NCBI GenBank assembly: GCA_003353785.1 | Contig: PIVX01000007.1 | Location: forward strand, 27,153-91,152 | DNA length: 64,000 nucleotides | DNA from: Gammaproteobacteria bacterium | Lineage (GTDB): Bacteria > Pseudomonadota > Gammaproteobacteria > PIVX01 | Direction: 5' to 3' | Shown: positions 18,521 through 27,885 of the stretch, one piece after another | Layout: every line of letters starts with the position of its first letter | How positions within the stretch are numbered: the first letter of the stretch is position 1 | Position numbers and translations under genes: made by a program | Notes under the pieces: generated by a model | Database searches by the model: none | What the model saw: only the letters and a program-made list of their open reading frames with translations | What the model was told of the DNA's origin: nothing

Positions 18521-19135
18521 TTACTTATCGGATTTTTTGTCAACTTTTTTCATGCTAGGCTTTATGTCTAAATCAACAAAGGAAAACTTAACGCTATAAT
18601 TTGCCTCTTTAGAAACTAACGAAAACTGTCTTACTGTAGTATTATTTTCAGCTTTAACACTCTTTAATGTTTCAGACTTATTTGGCATGCTCCATTCAAC
18701 CTCTAATTTGCCATTAATATTTTTTACTTTGGCAACAACTGTACCTACAAGATCGTCAGCATCAAACGGAGGTAGATCTTTCTCAATTAAAGATAATTGA
18801 ATAGTAACATTCTTTCCTTCTTTCAAAACACCTTGCCATAAAGACAGATCTTTAATTTTATTAAGATGAGTAGATAACCAATATTTTGGTATAGATGGTA
18901 TTATTTTATGGGTAGGCCTACCTTCAGAAGGATAAGCAGTCACTGCCATATACAGTTCATCAACATTTTCAGATGTCTTATTAGCCTTCAAAGCAACTAG
19001 CTGTAGGCTTAGATACAATTTCAGTGCATTTTTACTATGATATTTAGTAGTCTTCGGAGAATCAGCTTGATCCGCATACACAAACCCATAAAAATTAATT
19101 AAGATCAATAAACAAGATATAGTCCTTACTATCAT
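18521..19135 (-). CDS. Secreted orphan protein, 204 aa
   Basis: Not recognised. A signal peptide covers the first 22 or so residues (MIVRTISCLLILINFYGFVY, cleavage after the following Ala). I chose the second of two close ATGs because GAGGG lies directly against the first and at a normal distance from the second. The mature domain is beta-rich and Lys-rich, with a segment DLPPFDADDLVGTVVAKV reminiscent of a C2-like or calcium-binding loop, though this is not strong. The last 15 residues are very basic. It stands alone, between a convergent secreted orphan and an IS605-type relic. Confidence 0.6.
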   Translation of the reverse strand: MIVRTISCLLILINFYGFVYADQADSPKTTKYHSKNALKLYLSLQLVALKANKTSENVDELYMAVTAYPSEGRPTHKIIPSIPKYWLSTHLNKIKDLSLWQGVLKEGKNVTIQLSLIEKDLPPFDADDLVGTVVAKVKNINGKLEVEWSMPNKSETLKSVKAENNTTVRQFSLVSKEANYSVKFSFVDLDIKPSMKKVDKKSDK

Positions 19136-19246
19136 ATACATCCCTCAAAATTTCCAACAATATTAATCCTAACACAGTTTCTATAGATCCGCATCCATGT
19201 GTAAAACTTCTTAACTATAAACTTAAATCTATTTCACTAAGGTTAT

Positions 19247-19400
19247 TTGACATCCTCACCTTGCTAAAAGAAAAGCGACTCTTAACAAAACCTTGCGCCC
19301 TTGTTTGGTTTCTGTTTCACCGTAATGCTAATAATACTACCACCCCATAGCCTTTACATTCTGGCTGCTCTGGTTGCCAAATTCCTAGATCCTCCGACAT
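19247..19400 (-). pseudogene. IS605-type right end (copy 2) with tnpB tail relic
   Basis: TTGACATCCTCACC at 19247-19260 marks the transposon end. Immediately beyond, the minus strand reads GGSIISITVKQKPNKGARFC and then a stop. The VKQKP motif matches the MKQKP of the sister copy at 23950 and the (V/M)NQE/(V/M)KQE ending typical of TnpB C-termini. The rest of the frame is interrupted by stops, so it is a dead remnant. Confidence 0.6.
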
Positions 19401-19511
19401 TAGTGATGGGTTTTACCGTATCAATGATAAGGCACAACTGTTTGTTTATTTACCTAGCATATATTACAATATGGATGCTTTAATCAAATTCCTTAAATAT
19501 AAGGTAAAATT

Positions 19512-20264
19512 ATGCAAAAACCTGTATTCACCCTAAAGCTCATTGAGTCAAAAATGCTCAGTTCCAAAGTTAGACATTTTTCCTTTCAAATAGTAGATAA
19601 TCCTGAATTCACATTCCTCCCAGGCCAGTTTATTTCACTACACTTTAACAAAAAAGACGGACAACCTATCAAAAGAAGCTATAGTATTGCAAGTATTCAC
19701 GGAGATGAAACTAACTTAGACTTTGCAGCAACTTTCGTTGATAATGGGCCCGGAACAGAATTTCTATTTAACCTCCAACCAGCAGACACTGTATTAGCAT
19801 CAGGACCTTATGGAAAATTAATACTTAAAGACAGAGATATATTGCCCAAAAGATATATTTTTATCGGCACAGGTACAGGCATAACTCCATACCGAAGTAT
19901 GCTAAATAAAATCGCAGATAACTTAAACAACCAGAATCATTCCACCCTTATATTACAAGGTGTACAAAATCCAGATGATCTTTTGTATGCTAGTGATTTT
20001 CTTAAGCTAACAGAAAAATTCAATAATTATGAATTTAGAGCATATTATAGCCGTTATAAAAACAAATTATCAAAACAATATGAATTTACCGGATATATCC
20101 AAAATTCTTTCTCAGATATTAAATTAGATAATTCTAATGATGTGATCTATTTATGCGGCAATCCATATATGATTGAAGAAATAGTTGGTATTCTCAAAAC
20201 ACTAGAATTTAATCCTAAAAGTATTCTAAGAGAGAAATATTACTCTAAGAAGTCCAGTACCTAG
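19512..20264 (+). CDS. fpr: Ferredoxin/flavodoxin-NADP+ reductase
   Basis: Fpr moves electrons between NADPH and ferredoxin or flavodoxin using FAD. It has 250 residues (248 in E. coli). The FAD-binding motif RSYSIAS lies at about 55-61, GPYGKL follows, the NADP-binding motif is IFIGTGTGITPYRSML, and YLCGNPYMI precedes the C-terminus. It is preceded by an IS605-type relic and followed 52 bases later by the aldolase. The ferredoxin at 27624 is a plausible partner, which is inference. Confidence 0.88.
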   Translation: MQKPVFTLKLIESKMLSSKVRHFSFQIVDNPEFTFLPGQFISLHFNKKDGQPIKRSYSIASIHGDETNLDFAATFVDNGPGTEFLFNLQPADTVLASGPYGKLILKDRDILPKRYIFIGTGTGITPYRSMLNKIADNLNNQNHSTLILQGVQNPDDLLYASDFLKLTEKFNNYEFRAYYSRYKNKLSKQYEFTGYIQNSFSDIKLDNSNDVIYLCGNPYMIEEIVGILKTLEFNPKSILREKYYSKKSST

Positions 20265-20316
20265 TTTTTAATAGTTACTTAGTGTACAATTTATCCAAAT
20301 TATAGGAGAAATTAAG

Positions 20317-21333
20317 ATGTCTATCCAAATGTTATCTGAAACTATTGATCTGATGTCAAAGAATGGACAAGGAATTCTAGCAGCAGATGAAAGCACTGGA
20401 ACTATTGGGAAAAGGCTCTCTAGCATAGATCTAGAAAATTCTTTTGAGAATCGAAGACTCTATAGAAACTTATTAGCAAATACTCAAGGCTTAGGTAAAT
20501 ATATCAATGGGATCATATTGTTCGAAGAAACCTTAGATCAAAAAGATAATAAAAATGTATCAATTGTTGAAATATTAAGATCACAAGAAATCGTTATTGG
20601 TATAAAGGTAGATAAAGGAATTAAGGAAATGCCAAATTTCCCTAACGAAAATATTACTGAAGGATTAGATGGTTTAACTAATAGGATAATAAACTATAAA
20701 GAAAAAGGAGCCAGATTTGCAAAATGGAGAAACGTTATGGTTATCTCAAAAGATACTCCTTCTGAGACCGTAGTACACAGCAATTCAGAAATGCTCGCTA
20801 GATATGCTGTCATTTGCCAGAACCAAGGTATTGTACCAATTATCGAACCAGAGATATTAATGAACGGCAGTCATTCTTTACAAAGATGTGCTGAAGTAAC
20901 TGAGATAGTCTTAAAAGAATTATTTCACTATCTCCAGAAACATAAAGTTAAATTAGAGTATACTATTCTTAAGCCCAATATGGTTTTGCCAGGACAAAAC
21001 TGTGACGATCAAAGTTCAACTGCTGAAATAGCTGAAACTACCTTTGAAATTTTGAAACGCTCTGTTCCTTACTCTATTCCATCTATATGCTTTCTATCTG
21101 GAGGACAAACACCTACTGAAGCGACTGAAAGATTAAATGCAATTAACCAATTCAGTGATAACAAACCTTGGGTATTATCTTTTTCTTATGGCAGAGCCCT
21201 CCAAGAACCTGTTATAAGCTCCTGGATAGGAAAAGAAGCAAATGTAACTAAAGCCCAAGAAGCATTATTACATAGAGCAAAAATGAATAGTTTAGCAAGT
21301 CTTGGAGAATACCGTATCGAGCTCGAAAGTTGA
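20317..21333 (+). CDS. Fructose-bisphosphate aldolase class I
   Basis: This Schiff-base aldolase interconverts fructose 1,6-bisphosphate with dihydroxyacetone phosphate and glyceraldehyde 3-phosphate. The 338 residues follow the eukaryote-like family closely: GILAADESTGTIGKRL at 19-34, the phosphate-binding RFAKWRNV, IIEPEI, and the Schiff-base lysine in TILKPNMVLPG (Lys219). FLSGGQTPTEAT and LSFSYGRALQ follow. A TAGGAG site lies ten bases before the ATG. Most gammaproteobacteria use the metal-dependent class II enzyme, so this eukaryote-type form is noteworthy. It ends 6 bp before the convergent 713-residue orphan. Confidence 0.95.
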   Translation: MSIQMLSETIDLMSKNGQGILAADESTGTIGKRLSSIDLENSFENRRLYRNLLANTQGLGKYINGIILFEETLDQKDNKNVSIVEILRSQEIVIGIKVDKGIKEMPNFPNENITEGLDGLTNRIINYKEKGARFAKWRNVMVISKDTPSETVVHSNSEMLARYAVICQNQGIVPIIEPEILMNGSHSLQRCAEVTEIVLKELFHYLQKHKVKLEYTILKPNMVLPGQNCDDQSSTAEIAETTFEILKRSVPYSIPSICFLSGGQTPTEATERLNAINQFSDNKPWVLSFSYGRALQEPVISSWIGKEANVTKAQEALLHRAKMNSLASLGEYRIELES

Positions 21334-21339
21334 GTTAAT

Positions 21340-23481
21340 TTAGTGTAGAGATAAACCTAATGAATTGTCAATATCTTTTACATCTTTGTATTCGTCAATA
21401 CTTTGACTAATTATTTCTAAAGCACGTACTCTGTCTTGCCCTGTAATATTAAGAGGTTTAATTATGTTTGGATCTGTGACATCATTCGTTCTTATAAAAA
21501 TATCTACTAATCTTTTATAATCCTTCTCATTAAAATCATTCTGAATATAAGCTTCTTGACCACTTTTATCCACCAAAATAGTTATTTCGTCATTGTCATC
21601 ATATTCTATAGTACTCTGATAGCAATTTTCCTGTTCTGCTAATTGAGTAAAACCATTTATACCATCTAAGTCTTCTAAAATTTCTGTTAATTGTTCTTCG
21701 ATATCTAGAGACTCTCCATATTCAGAGTCATTATCCACACATATTCCATTAAGATCTTGATTTGAAATTTTATGCTTTGCTAGAGGATTATTCTGCATTA
21801 CAAAACCCTGATGAACTGTTGTTGGTTGATAATCGTCTGAATTTTTAGTTGTAGAATTTTTTTTATATGCTCTAATTGAGCTATCAATTAGTACTTTTGT
21901 AGTATGATTATTATATTCCGCATAAGATTTATTAAAATATCTGATCCCTTCTTTATAGAGTTGGTGCTCATCACTACCTAGCTCAAATTCTAGTAATTTA
22001 TTATTTATCATCTTAATGAAACTTTCAGGACTACTAGTTATAGGCAAATTTAGATTTTGAGATTCTATTAATTTCTTTAAGGCTTTTTGGGTTTTATATT
22101 GTTTAGGAAATTCATTTATTTCATACTGTTTGTTTAAGGCTAATATTAACATTCTAGCATATTGCTTAGTATTGTCATTAAGAGGAATTTCAGGATAATT
22201 GTTCTTGGCAATTTCTTTTAACTCCTGTAATTTTACTCCCCATTTATCAAAATCATCTTGTTTATAGTCAGAACCATGATATAACAAATCCATTTCAGCA
22301 TAGCTTTCAAATATTTCTAAAAATTTTTCTGGATCATCATTTGGAGTTAAATTATAATCAAGCATAATTTGGTTAATATAGGGCGCAAATAGATCTACCT
22401 CCGAGTCATCCTCATTTGATTGACCTATCTTTAATACATGAGAAATATATTTAGTAATAGGCCGCTCCTTATTAACCTCCTGCAAATCAAGCAAGTCCAG
22501 CGGCTCACTATTAGATGATTTTTTAAGAGGTTTATTAACAGATTTATTTATAGAGTTCAACTTTCTTTTTATCGACCATAGTGTAGTAGAAGGAGCTCCT
22601 ACTTTATTAGAACGAGAAGTTATTGAATGACGATGTGCATATATATGATCACCGACTTCTGATGCCTTCTTGACAGTACTATTCTCATAATCAGGTGGTC
22701 TAGATATCAACTTCATATACAAAATTGCAGTCTTTTTTTCTTCAGATAGATTCGGCTTATATTTTGAGGCAATTCTCTTTCTACATATATTAAGAGCACC
22801 TAAAGTACCACTGACATCTTGTTTATAACGAACAAGTCCTTTAGATTTTTGCTGATCAGTTTTACTGTCTAATCTAGACTTCTCTTTATACTTATCAAGT
22901 GTACCTCTGGTAGGACCTATATGTGGAAACATTAAATCATCAACATCACTTGCTTGTTTTAAGCCGTATTTTACACTAGGAAGCTTTTCTATAAGTTTCC
23001 TTTGCTCTAGTAACGCGTTATAAATGTCATTATAATTAGAAACATCCTGAAATTTATTATTTACTTTTTGTTTTTTAATTATCCCGGTATAACGTACTAA
23101 TGAATCCAAAACTACCTTGAGAAGAAAATAATTTTTACTCTCCGCTAACTGTTTAGCTACATCACAATAGTAAATTATTTTATCTTTAGTTTTTGCACTT
23201 GATGTCTCTTGCATAAGATCATCAGATATCATGAAATCAAGATTATTAGCAAAATCTATATATATCTCAAGATTCTTTACTTTTATTTTTATATCATACT
23301 GATCATCTGGTTGCCGAACCTCTTTTGGTTGCTGATCATCTGATTGTTGCTCTTCATCTTCAGGCAGTGCCAATTTTGCTGTATATGATATTTGATTATC
23401 CACAAATAATTTTGCACAAGCAAAATTTAAAGTCTCAGAAAATTTTTCTGGATTTTTTGGTAATTTATATTTTTCTGGCAT
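21340..23481 (-). CDS. Large acidic orphan protein, 713 aa
   Basis: I recognise no domain. There is no signal peptide or membrane segment. The protein is rich in Asp, Glu, Lys, Asn and Gln. It has a Gln/Asp-rich stretch near 43-65 (EEQQSDDQQPKEVRQPDDQ), a basic serine/lysine region near 290-330, and an acidic patch with EEQLTEILEDLDG near 595-607. Much of it is predicted helical by composition. The single gene lies between a convergent aldolase and a 680-bp gene-free stretch with an IS605-type relic. Large, soluble, low-similarity proteins of this kind in intracellular gammaproteobacteria are often translocated effectors, but nothing here proves export. Confidence 0.7.
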   Translation of the reverse strand: MPEKYKLPKNPEKFSETLNFACAKLFVDNQISYTAKLALPEDEEQQSDDQQPKEVRQPDDQYDIKIKVKNLEIYIDFANNLDFMISDDLMQETSSAKTKDKIIYYCDVAKQLAESKNYFLLKVVLDSLVRYTGIIKKQKVNNKFQDVSNYNDIYNALLEQRKLIEKLPSVKYGLKQASDVDDLMFPHIGPTRGTLDKYKEKSRLDSKTDQQKSKGLVRYKQDVSGTLGALNICRKRIASKYKPNLSEEKKTAILYMKLISRPPDYENSTVKKASEVGDHIYAHRHSITSRSNKVGAPSTTLWSIKRKLNSINKSVNKPLKKSSNSEPLDLLDLQEVNKERPITKYISHVLKIGQSNEDDSEVDLFAPYINQIMLDYNLTPNDDPEKFLEIFESYAEMDLLYHGSDYKQDDFDKWGVKLQELKEIAKNNYPEIPLNDNTKQYARMLILALNKQYEINEFPKQYKTQKALKKLIESQNLNLPITSSPESFIKMINNKLLEFELGSDEHQLYKEGIRYFNKSYAEYNNHTTKVLIDSSIRAYKKNSTTKNSDDYQPTTVHQGFVMQNNPLAKHKISNQDLNGICVDNDSEYGESLDIEEQLTEILEDLDGINGFTQLAEQENCYQSTIEYDDNDEITILVDKSGQEAYIQNDFNEKDYKRLVDIFIRTNDVTDPNIIKPLNITGQDRVRALEIISQSIDEYKDVKDIDNSLGLSLH

Positions 23482-23949
23482 AACATTAAACCCATGTATA
23501 TAGATATAATTATAGACATAAGATACTACATATACATAGTAGTTATATTATGATTCTTATTGATCTTTTAATAGATTCACTGATGACACTAATCAGCCAA
23601 AACGCTAACATGTTGAATAAAATAAAGAACCTAGTGAATAGAATTAATAACTATGTCCGAAATATAGACCCATAATTACTTATTTTTGATTTTTAAAAAC
23701 AGCAATAGTGTTTATCCACCCAATGACTATATTTTATTGCTATGATCTTAATATATTTGTATGATACACAATTTATCCACTAATATTAGATGTTTTCGAG
23801 TCCCTTAATCAGAAAAACCACTTCGTGATAACTTGGGTTATTCAATATCTAGTGGCAAAACAATGGATAATTTGCAGCCAAGTTACATAATATTCTTTTA
23901 AGATAGTATCTCCTCTACCGATGTAAAATATTAAACAAGTTACTGTAGT
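23482..23949. other. Gene-poor stretch before an IS605-type relic
   Basis: No convincing gene. A 41-codon frame at 23550-23675 (MILIDLLIDSLMTL start) has no ribosome-binding site and no known match. Two TTATCCAC elements at 23712 and 23773 resemble DnaA boxes (eight of nine bases). Promoters for the 713-residue gene should lie near 23500. Confidence 0.3.
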
Positions 23950-24090
23950 TTGACATCCTCACCTACCTAAAAGAAAAGCGGATCTCAAAAACATCTCCGC
24001 AATATTTTTTGGTTTCTGCTTCATAGTTGCTACCGCTCCACAGACTTTACCTCCCGGCTGCCCACCAGTATGATCTTACAAATAGATACG
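23950..24090 (-). pseudogene. IS605-type right end (copy 3) with tnpB tail relic
   Basis: TTGACATCCTCACCTACCTAAA at 23950-23971 is followed on the minus strand by a tail that reads CGAVATMKQKPKNIAE. This matches a TnpB C-terminus (ACG... followed by MKQ). It is clearly related to the copy at 19247: both share AAAAGAAAAGCG after the end motif and GGTTTCTG further in. No complete frame remains. Confidence 0.65.
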
Positions 24091-24164
24091 TATATTATGT
24101 GCATAAAAATAATAATTTTATAATCGGTTAAGATTAAAGTTTTTCTTCTAATCTATTTTAAATA

Positions 24165-25340
24165 TCATAACTCATTATCAGTATTGATAACCTGCTCTAT
24201 TTCTAAATTAAGATCGTTCATTTCTGTTACTATCTTTATATATCCTTTCTGTTTTTTTTCTTCAGGTATTTTCTCTAGATCATTAAAAGAATAAGCCATT
24301 TTATGATAGCTAGATCTAACTTTACTCTTATTCGTATCAGTCAAAGTATTAAATTTATTACCAAGTTTGACATAAATATTTTTTATTTTACGTATATACA
24401 AGTCATCTTTAATCATTGTATAAGTGTTAAGGATAGTTGTTAATTGTTCTAATTGCTCTGCTACTGTATCTATGGTATTTTGAATTGCATAAATATTCTT
24501 TTCCATACTTTGGTTAAATTGATCTAATTTTATCACAATTTTTGTGTATGCCATTTGCTTCTGTCTAGCAACAGTTTTTGGTAATTTTATAAGATAGTCC
24601 CTAGCTATTTCATAGCTTGATCTAACCTTATCTTTTGATAACGGATCCATGTTTTTAAATTTTTCTTCTAAATCTATATAAATATTTTTAATATACTTTA
24701 CATACAAAACTTCATTTTCTTCAGTAAAATAATCAACATTTACAATGTTCTTCTTCAAAACCACCAATTTATCTTCAGTAGACATAGCTGTATCTTCATT
24801 TCTTGAACTGATAAAATGATTCATATCTTTACTTACAATTGGAGTTAAATTAACTCTTCTATTAAAAATTTCTAGAGTACTCTGCCAATTTTCAGGAATA
24901 TCACTAACTATTGATCCAAAACTATTTATTATTATATTGTCCGGCTCAACGCCTCTTTTAACCAACTCTTTTCTGATAGAATTAGCTCGTTGCTTAGATA
25001 AAACCATATTAAAAGTAAAATTACCTGTTTGACTGGTAAATCCATCTACTAAGACTCCTATATGCTTATGAGTCCTTAAACATGTAGCAACCTCATCTAA
25101 ATTTTTGTGGTATTTAGCTAAAATAGTCGCCTTACCATTATCAAATAAAGCTATATATGGAGACTCATTTATTTTTCTTAAGCATGGATAAGATTGCACA
25201 TATCCAATTTGTATATTCTCTTCTGTTCCTCTAGAATTAGTATCCATTGTTTGTAATGGAATATTATCAGCTCTCATAGCTGGGCTTATTAGTATTAATA
25301 ATACGGTTATTTTAGTTAAAAAAATCTTGTCAAATCTCAT
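24165..25340 (-). CDS. OmpA-family protein with duplicated C-terminal helical module
   Basis: A signal peptide (about 1-24) leads to an OmpA-like peptidoglycan-binding domain at about 62-168. This includes the strand ALFDNGKATI, the helix with LVDGFTSQTG, the SKQRANSIRKELVKRG helix, and NRRVNLTPI with the Arg that contacts diaminopimelate. The remaining 220 residues hold two related helical segments, 212-280 and 314-382, exactly 102 residues apart. Both read LY.(K/R).IKNIY, KVRSSY, and (K/T)IV. There is no N-terminal beta barrel, so it is probably a periplasmic, cell-wall-bound protein with a tail whose partner is unknown. It stands alone, with gene-free DNA on both sides. Confidence 0.8.
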   Translation of the reverse strand: MRFDKIFLTKITVLLILISPAMRADNIPLQTMDTNSRGTEENIQIGYVQSYPCLRKINESPYIALFDNGKATILAKYHKNLDEVATCLRTHKHIGVLVDGFTSQTGNFTFNMVLSKQRANSIRKELVKRGVEPDNIIINSFGSIVSDIPENWQSTLEIFNRRVNLTPIVSKDMNHFISSRNEDTAMSTEDKLVVLKKNIVNVDYFTEENEVLYVKYIKNIYIDLEEKFKNMDPLSKDKVRSSYEIARDYLIKLPKTVARQKQMAYTKIVIKLDQFNQSMEKNIYAIQNTIDTVAEQLEQLTTILNTYTMIKDDLYIRKIKNIYVKLGNKFNTLTDTNKSKVRSSYHKMAYSFNDLEKIPEEKKQKGYIKIVTEMNDLNLEIEQVINTDNEL

Positions 25341-25595
25341 TTTTCCTACTCAAATTTATCAGTTCTTAAATTGTTACCTTAACGTAAATAATACTTAATT
25401 TCAAATTATTATTTAGATCTCTTACCAAAGATATAATCTCTTAAAATTACCGAGACAAAGAAAAAAATATACTTTAAATATAGGAGTTTATATTATTCCT
25501 CATTCATAAAAATAACTAATCTTAAACTCTCTTAATTAATTATTATTATGGAATAAACACTGAAAAGATAAAGAAATTATAAATTCTGTAGGGAA

Positions 25596-26348
25596 TTAAA
25601 TCAATGAGAATGTTGCTACTAGAGGTAGATGATCTGATAAACCTTTCCAAATTTTAGAGTCTAAACATTTAGCCTCTATCAAATCAACTCCCTTATAGTA
25701 AATACGGTCATTTTTTAATAATGGTTTCATTGCAGGATAAGTCTTAGCATAATCTCCAGTAAAATTTTTATAAGCTTCTTTAAAATTCAACGCATATTCC
25801 ATCTGTGTCGTGTCTTCAACACGCCAATCATTAAAATCACCAGCCAAAATAATCCCGTGTTCCTTATTCAAACTCAACAATAATTCTATTAGATTATTTA
25901 TCTGAGAATTACGATTAGTTTTTAACATCCCAAAATGGACACACATTAAATGTATCGGTCTAGAATCACCAAATGGAAATACCATACTATAGAGTATCCC
26001 CCTACTTGATCTAGGAAATTTTGATAAAGTTACATGTTTAATATCCGACAATACAAACTTACTAAAAATAGCATTCCCATGATGGCCTGTTAAATATTTT
26101 GCATGTTTACTGTATGAAAAATATGGCCAATTTCCATCAGCAATAAATTCTGGTTGACTCTGATCTGGCCAAGTATCATGTCTTTTCTCTTTACGAGTAT
26201 GTTTTCCTAAAATTTCTTGTACAAATAAAAGATCTGGAAATTCATTAGTAATACTATCTCGCATTTCATGAATATTAAAAGAAATATTACCAGCCCCAAA
26301 TCCTTTGTGCATATTATAAGTCATGATTTTAATTGTATTATTAGTCAT
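25596..26348 (-). CDS. Endonuclease/exonuclease/phosphatase (EEP) family hydrolase
   Basis: The 250-residue protein has the EEP fold signatures: MTYNMHKGFG at 9-18, the metal-binding Glu in LFVQEI, AGDFNDW, and the catalytic SDHLPLVATF near the end. Members cleave phosphodiester bonds in DNA, sphingomyelin, inositol phosphates or cyclic dinucleotides. The short form without signal peptide resembles YbhP-like cytoplasmic members; the substrate is not determinable. The start overlaps the end of the upstream MFS gene by 4 bp (ATG over TGA), so they are translationally coupled. Confidence 0.85.
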   Translation of the reverse strand: MTNNTIKIMTYNMHKGFGAGNISFNIHEMRDSITNEFPDLLFVQEILGKHTRKEKRHDTWPDQSQPEFIADGNWPYFSYSKHAKYLTGHHGNAIFSKFVLSDIKHVTLSKFPRSSRGILYSMVFPFGDSRPIHLMCVHFGMLKTNRNSQINNLIELLLSLNKEHGIILAGDFNDWRVEDTTQMEYALNFKEAYKNFTGDYAKTYPAMKPLLKNDRIYYKGVDLIEAKCLDSKIWKGLSDHLPLVATFSLI

Positions 26349-27619
26349 CCGTCAGAGTAATCCGTAGATTCACAATAGGTCTCTTTAACAAAAAATAATA
26401 TCAATATACTTACAATGAAACTAATCGGCAATAACATAAAAGCTAATTGATAATCATTCGATGAAAAATGTATTTGTCCATTTACAAGAGCATTGTTCCG
26501 TGCACTATAAGATAATAATAAACTAACAGCTGGTTGAAAAATTGGAGCGCCAAATAATATACACATCATATTTGTGAATCCCATAGCAGTTCCTCTTACC
26601 TCATGACTAGTAATATCCCTCATTAACGCAAAAGGGATCATATAAGAGCCACAAAAAAAACCTAGCGCCATCAACAATAGATACATATTAAACAAAATAT
26701 AAGGAGGATAATAAATAATGAATATGGATATTAATAAAGATATAAAGGAAAAAATATACATTATAGACTTTCGTTTACCTATAATATCTGATAACCATCC
26801 AGAAAAAGGAGCCCCCATTGCAGCCCCACAAAATATAGAAGAACTACCAATAGATGCATCCAACAGACTTACCTTATACAGCTCCTGTATGTACGGGATA
26901 CACCATAAAGATGCAAGCCCGGCGATCACTATAAACATTAACCCTGAGTATACTCCTATAAACCAAGCTTGTGGTTTTTTTATTACTAACGATAATGTCT
27001 TTAATAATGTACCATGCCTTTGGCAGCTATCGGCTTTACTACCATCCTTTACAAAAATCAATACTAATATTAATAATATAAACCCTGAGATAAATACTAC
27101 AAATATTGCTCCTCTCCAACCAAAATGACTTTCTACTATAATACCAAGAAGATACTGAACAATCGCAATACCGAATGCTGCTACTGCTTCTACCATCCCA
27201 ATAGCCAAAGCAAATAATCTAGGAGGTAGCCATCTGGCACAAAGATCAAAAGCCACTGAGATAGCAGGTGCCGATCCTAGTCCCATTAACATTCTAATAC
27301 ATATTGCTAAATAAAAAGAGTTCGTAAAGCAAAACATTAAACATGCAGTAGAACTAAAAAATATTGAGAGTACTAATACCCTTTTAGGACCAAATCTATC
27401 GACCAATACTCCGGACGGAGCTTGTAATATTAGATATGTATAAAAATAGCTTGAAGATAAAATACTAACTTTAACAATATCAATAGAGAAATCCTTCATC
27501 AGCGAAGGAATCATAATTCCAGGGCTAACCTGCAAAGAAAATTGCAACATCACAAAAATTGAAGATAGACCGCAAATCAAAATTGCTCTTGGGATATTAT
27601 TATTACTATCAGATCGCAT
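26345..27619 (-). CDS. MFS transporter
   Basis: The 424-residue protein has twelve predicted membrane segments. The loop 2-3 signature GVLVDRFGPKRVLVLS matches the MFS motif GxxxDRxGRR, and its second-half counterpart is GWLSDIIGKRKSIMY. It resembles the ACS/nitrate-type and rickettsial-Legionella MFS proteins in style, but the substrate is unknown. It shares its last 4 bp with the EEP hydrolase gene downstream, and the ferredoxin gene ends 4 bp beyond its start. Confidence 0.88.
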   Translation of the reverse strand: MRSDSNNNIPRAILICGLSSIFVMLQFSLQVSPGIMIPSLMKDFSIDIVKVSILSSSYFYTYLILQAPSGVLVDRFGPKRVLVLSIFFSSTACLMFCFTNSFYLAICIRMLMGLGSAPAISVAFDLCARWLPPRLFALAIGMVEAVAAFGIAIVQYLLGIIVESHFGWRGAIFVVFISGFILLILVLIFVKDGSKADSCQRHGTLLKTLSLVIKKPQAWFIGVYSGLMFIVIAGLASLWCIPYIQELYKVSLLDASIGSSSIFCGAAMGAPFSGWLSDIIGKRKSIMYIFSFISLLISIFIIYYPPYILFNMYLLLMALGFFCGSYMIPFALMRDITSHEVRGTAMGFTNMMCILFGAPIFQPAVSLLLSYSARNNALVNGQIHFSSNDYQLAFMLLPISFIVSILILFFVKETYCESTDYSDG

Positions 27620-27623
27620 ATTA

Positions 27624-27884
27624 TTAATCTACTTCATTTACTGCTTGTAATTTTACAAATTTCCTTTCTAGGTCATCCCTACTCTCAACATGCTTTGGAT
27701 CCTTTTTAATACAATCTATTGGACATATATCTATACAAGCAGGTTTATCACTATGCCCTATACACTCCGTACATAAATTATGATCTATAATGTAGATCTC
27801 ACCACCAAAAGAAATAGCTTTGTTAGGACAAACTTCTTCACATACATCACAATTAATACATTCAGTTGTAATATATAAAGACAT
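27624..27884 (-). CDS. YfhL-type 4Fe-4S ferredoxin
   Basis: The 86-residue protein (MSLYITTECINC start) carries two cluster motifs. The first is CINCDVCEEVC; the second is CTEC, an eight-residue spacer, and C followed by IDIC. The long spacer is typical of the Alvin/YfhL ferredoxins with low-potential clusters. I trimmed nine residues from a longer frame because the internal ATG gives the family's N-terminus and starts just after the coaD stop. The coaD-yfhL order is common in Pseudomonas and Legionellales. It may serve as electron donor or acceptor for the Fpr at 19512. Confidence 0.9.
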   Translation of the reverse strand: MSLYITTECINCDVCEEVCPNKAISFGGEIYIIDHNLCTECIGHSDKPACIDICPIDCIKKDPKHVESRDDLERKFVKLQAVNEVD

Positions 27885-27885
27885 T

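Noticed and set aside
23550..23675. 41-codon frame beside the 713-residue gene, as a small protein
   Set aside because: No ribosome-binding site, no known relative, and the region is AT-rich enough for such frames by chance.
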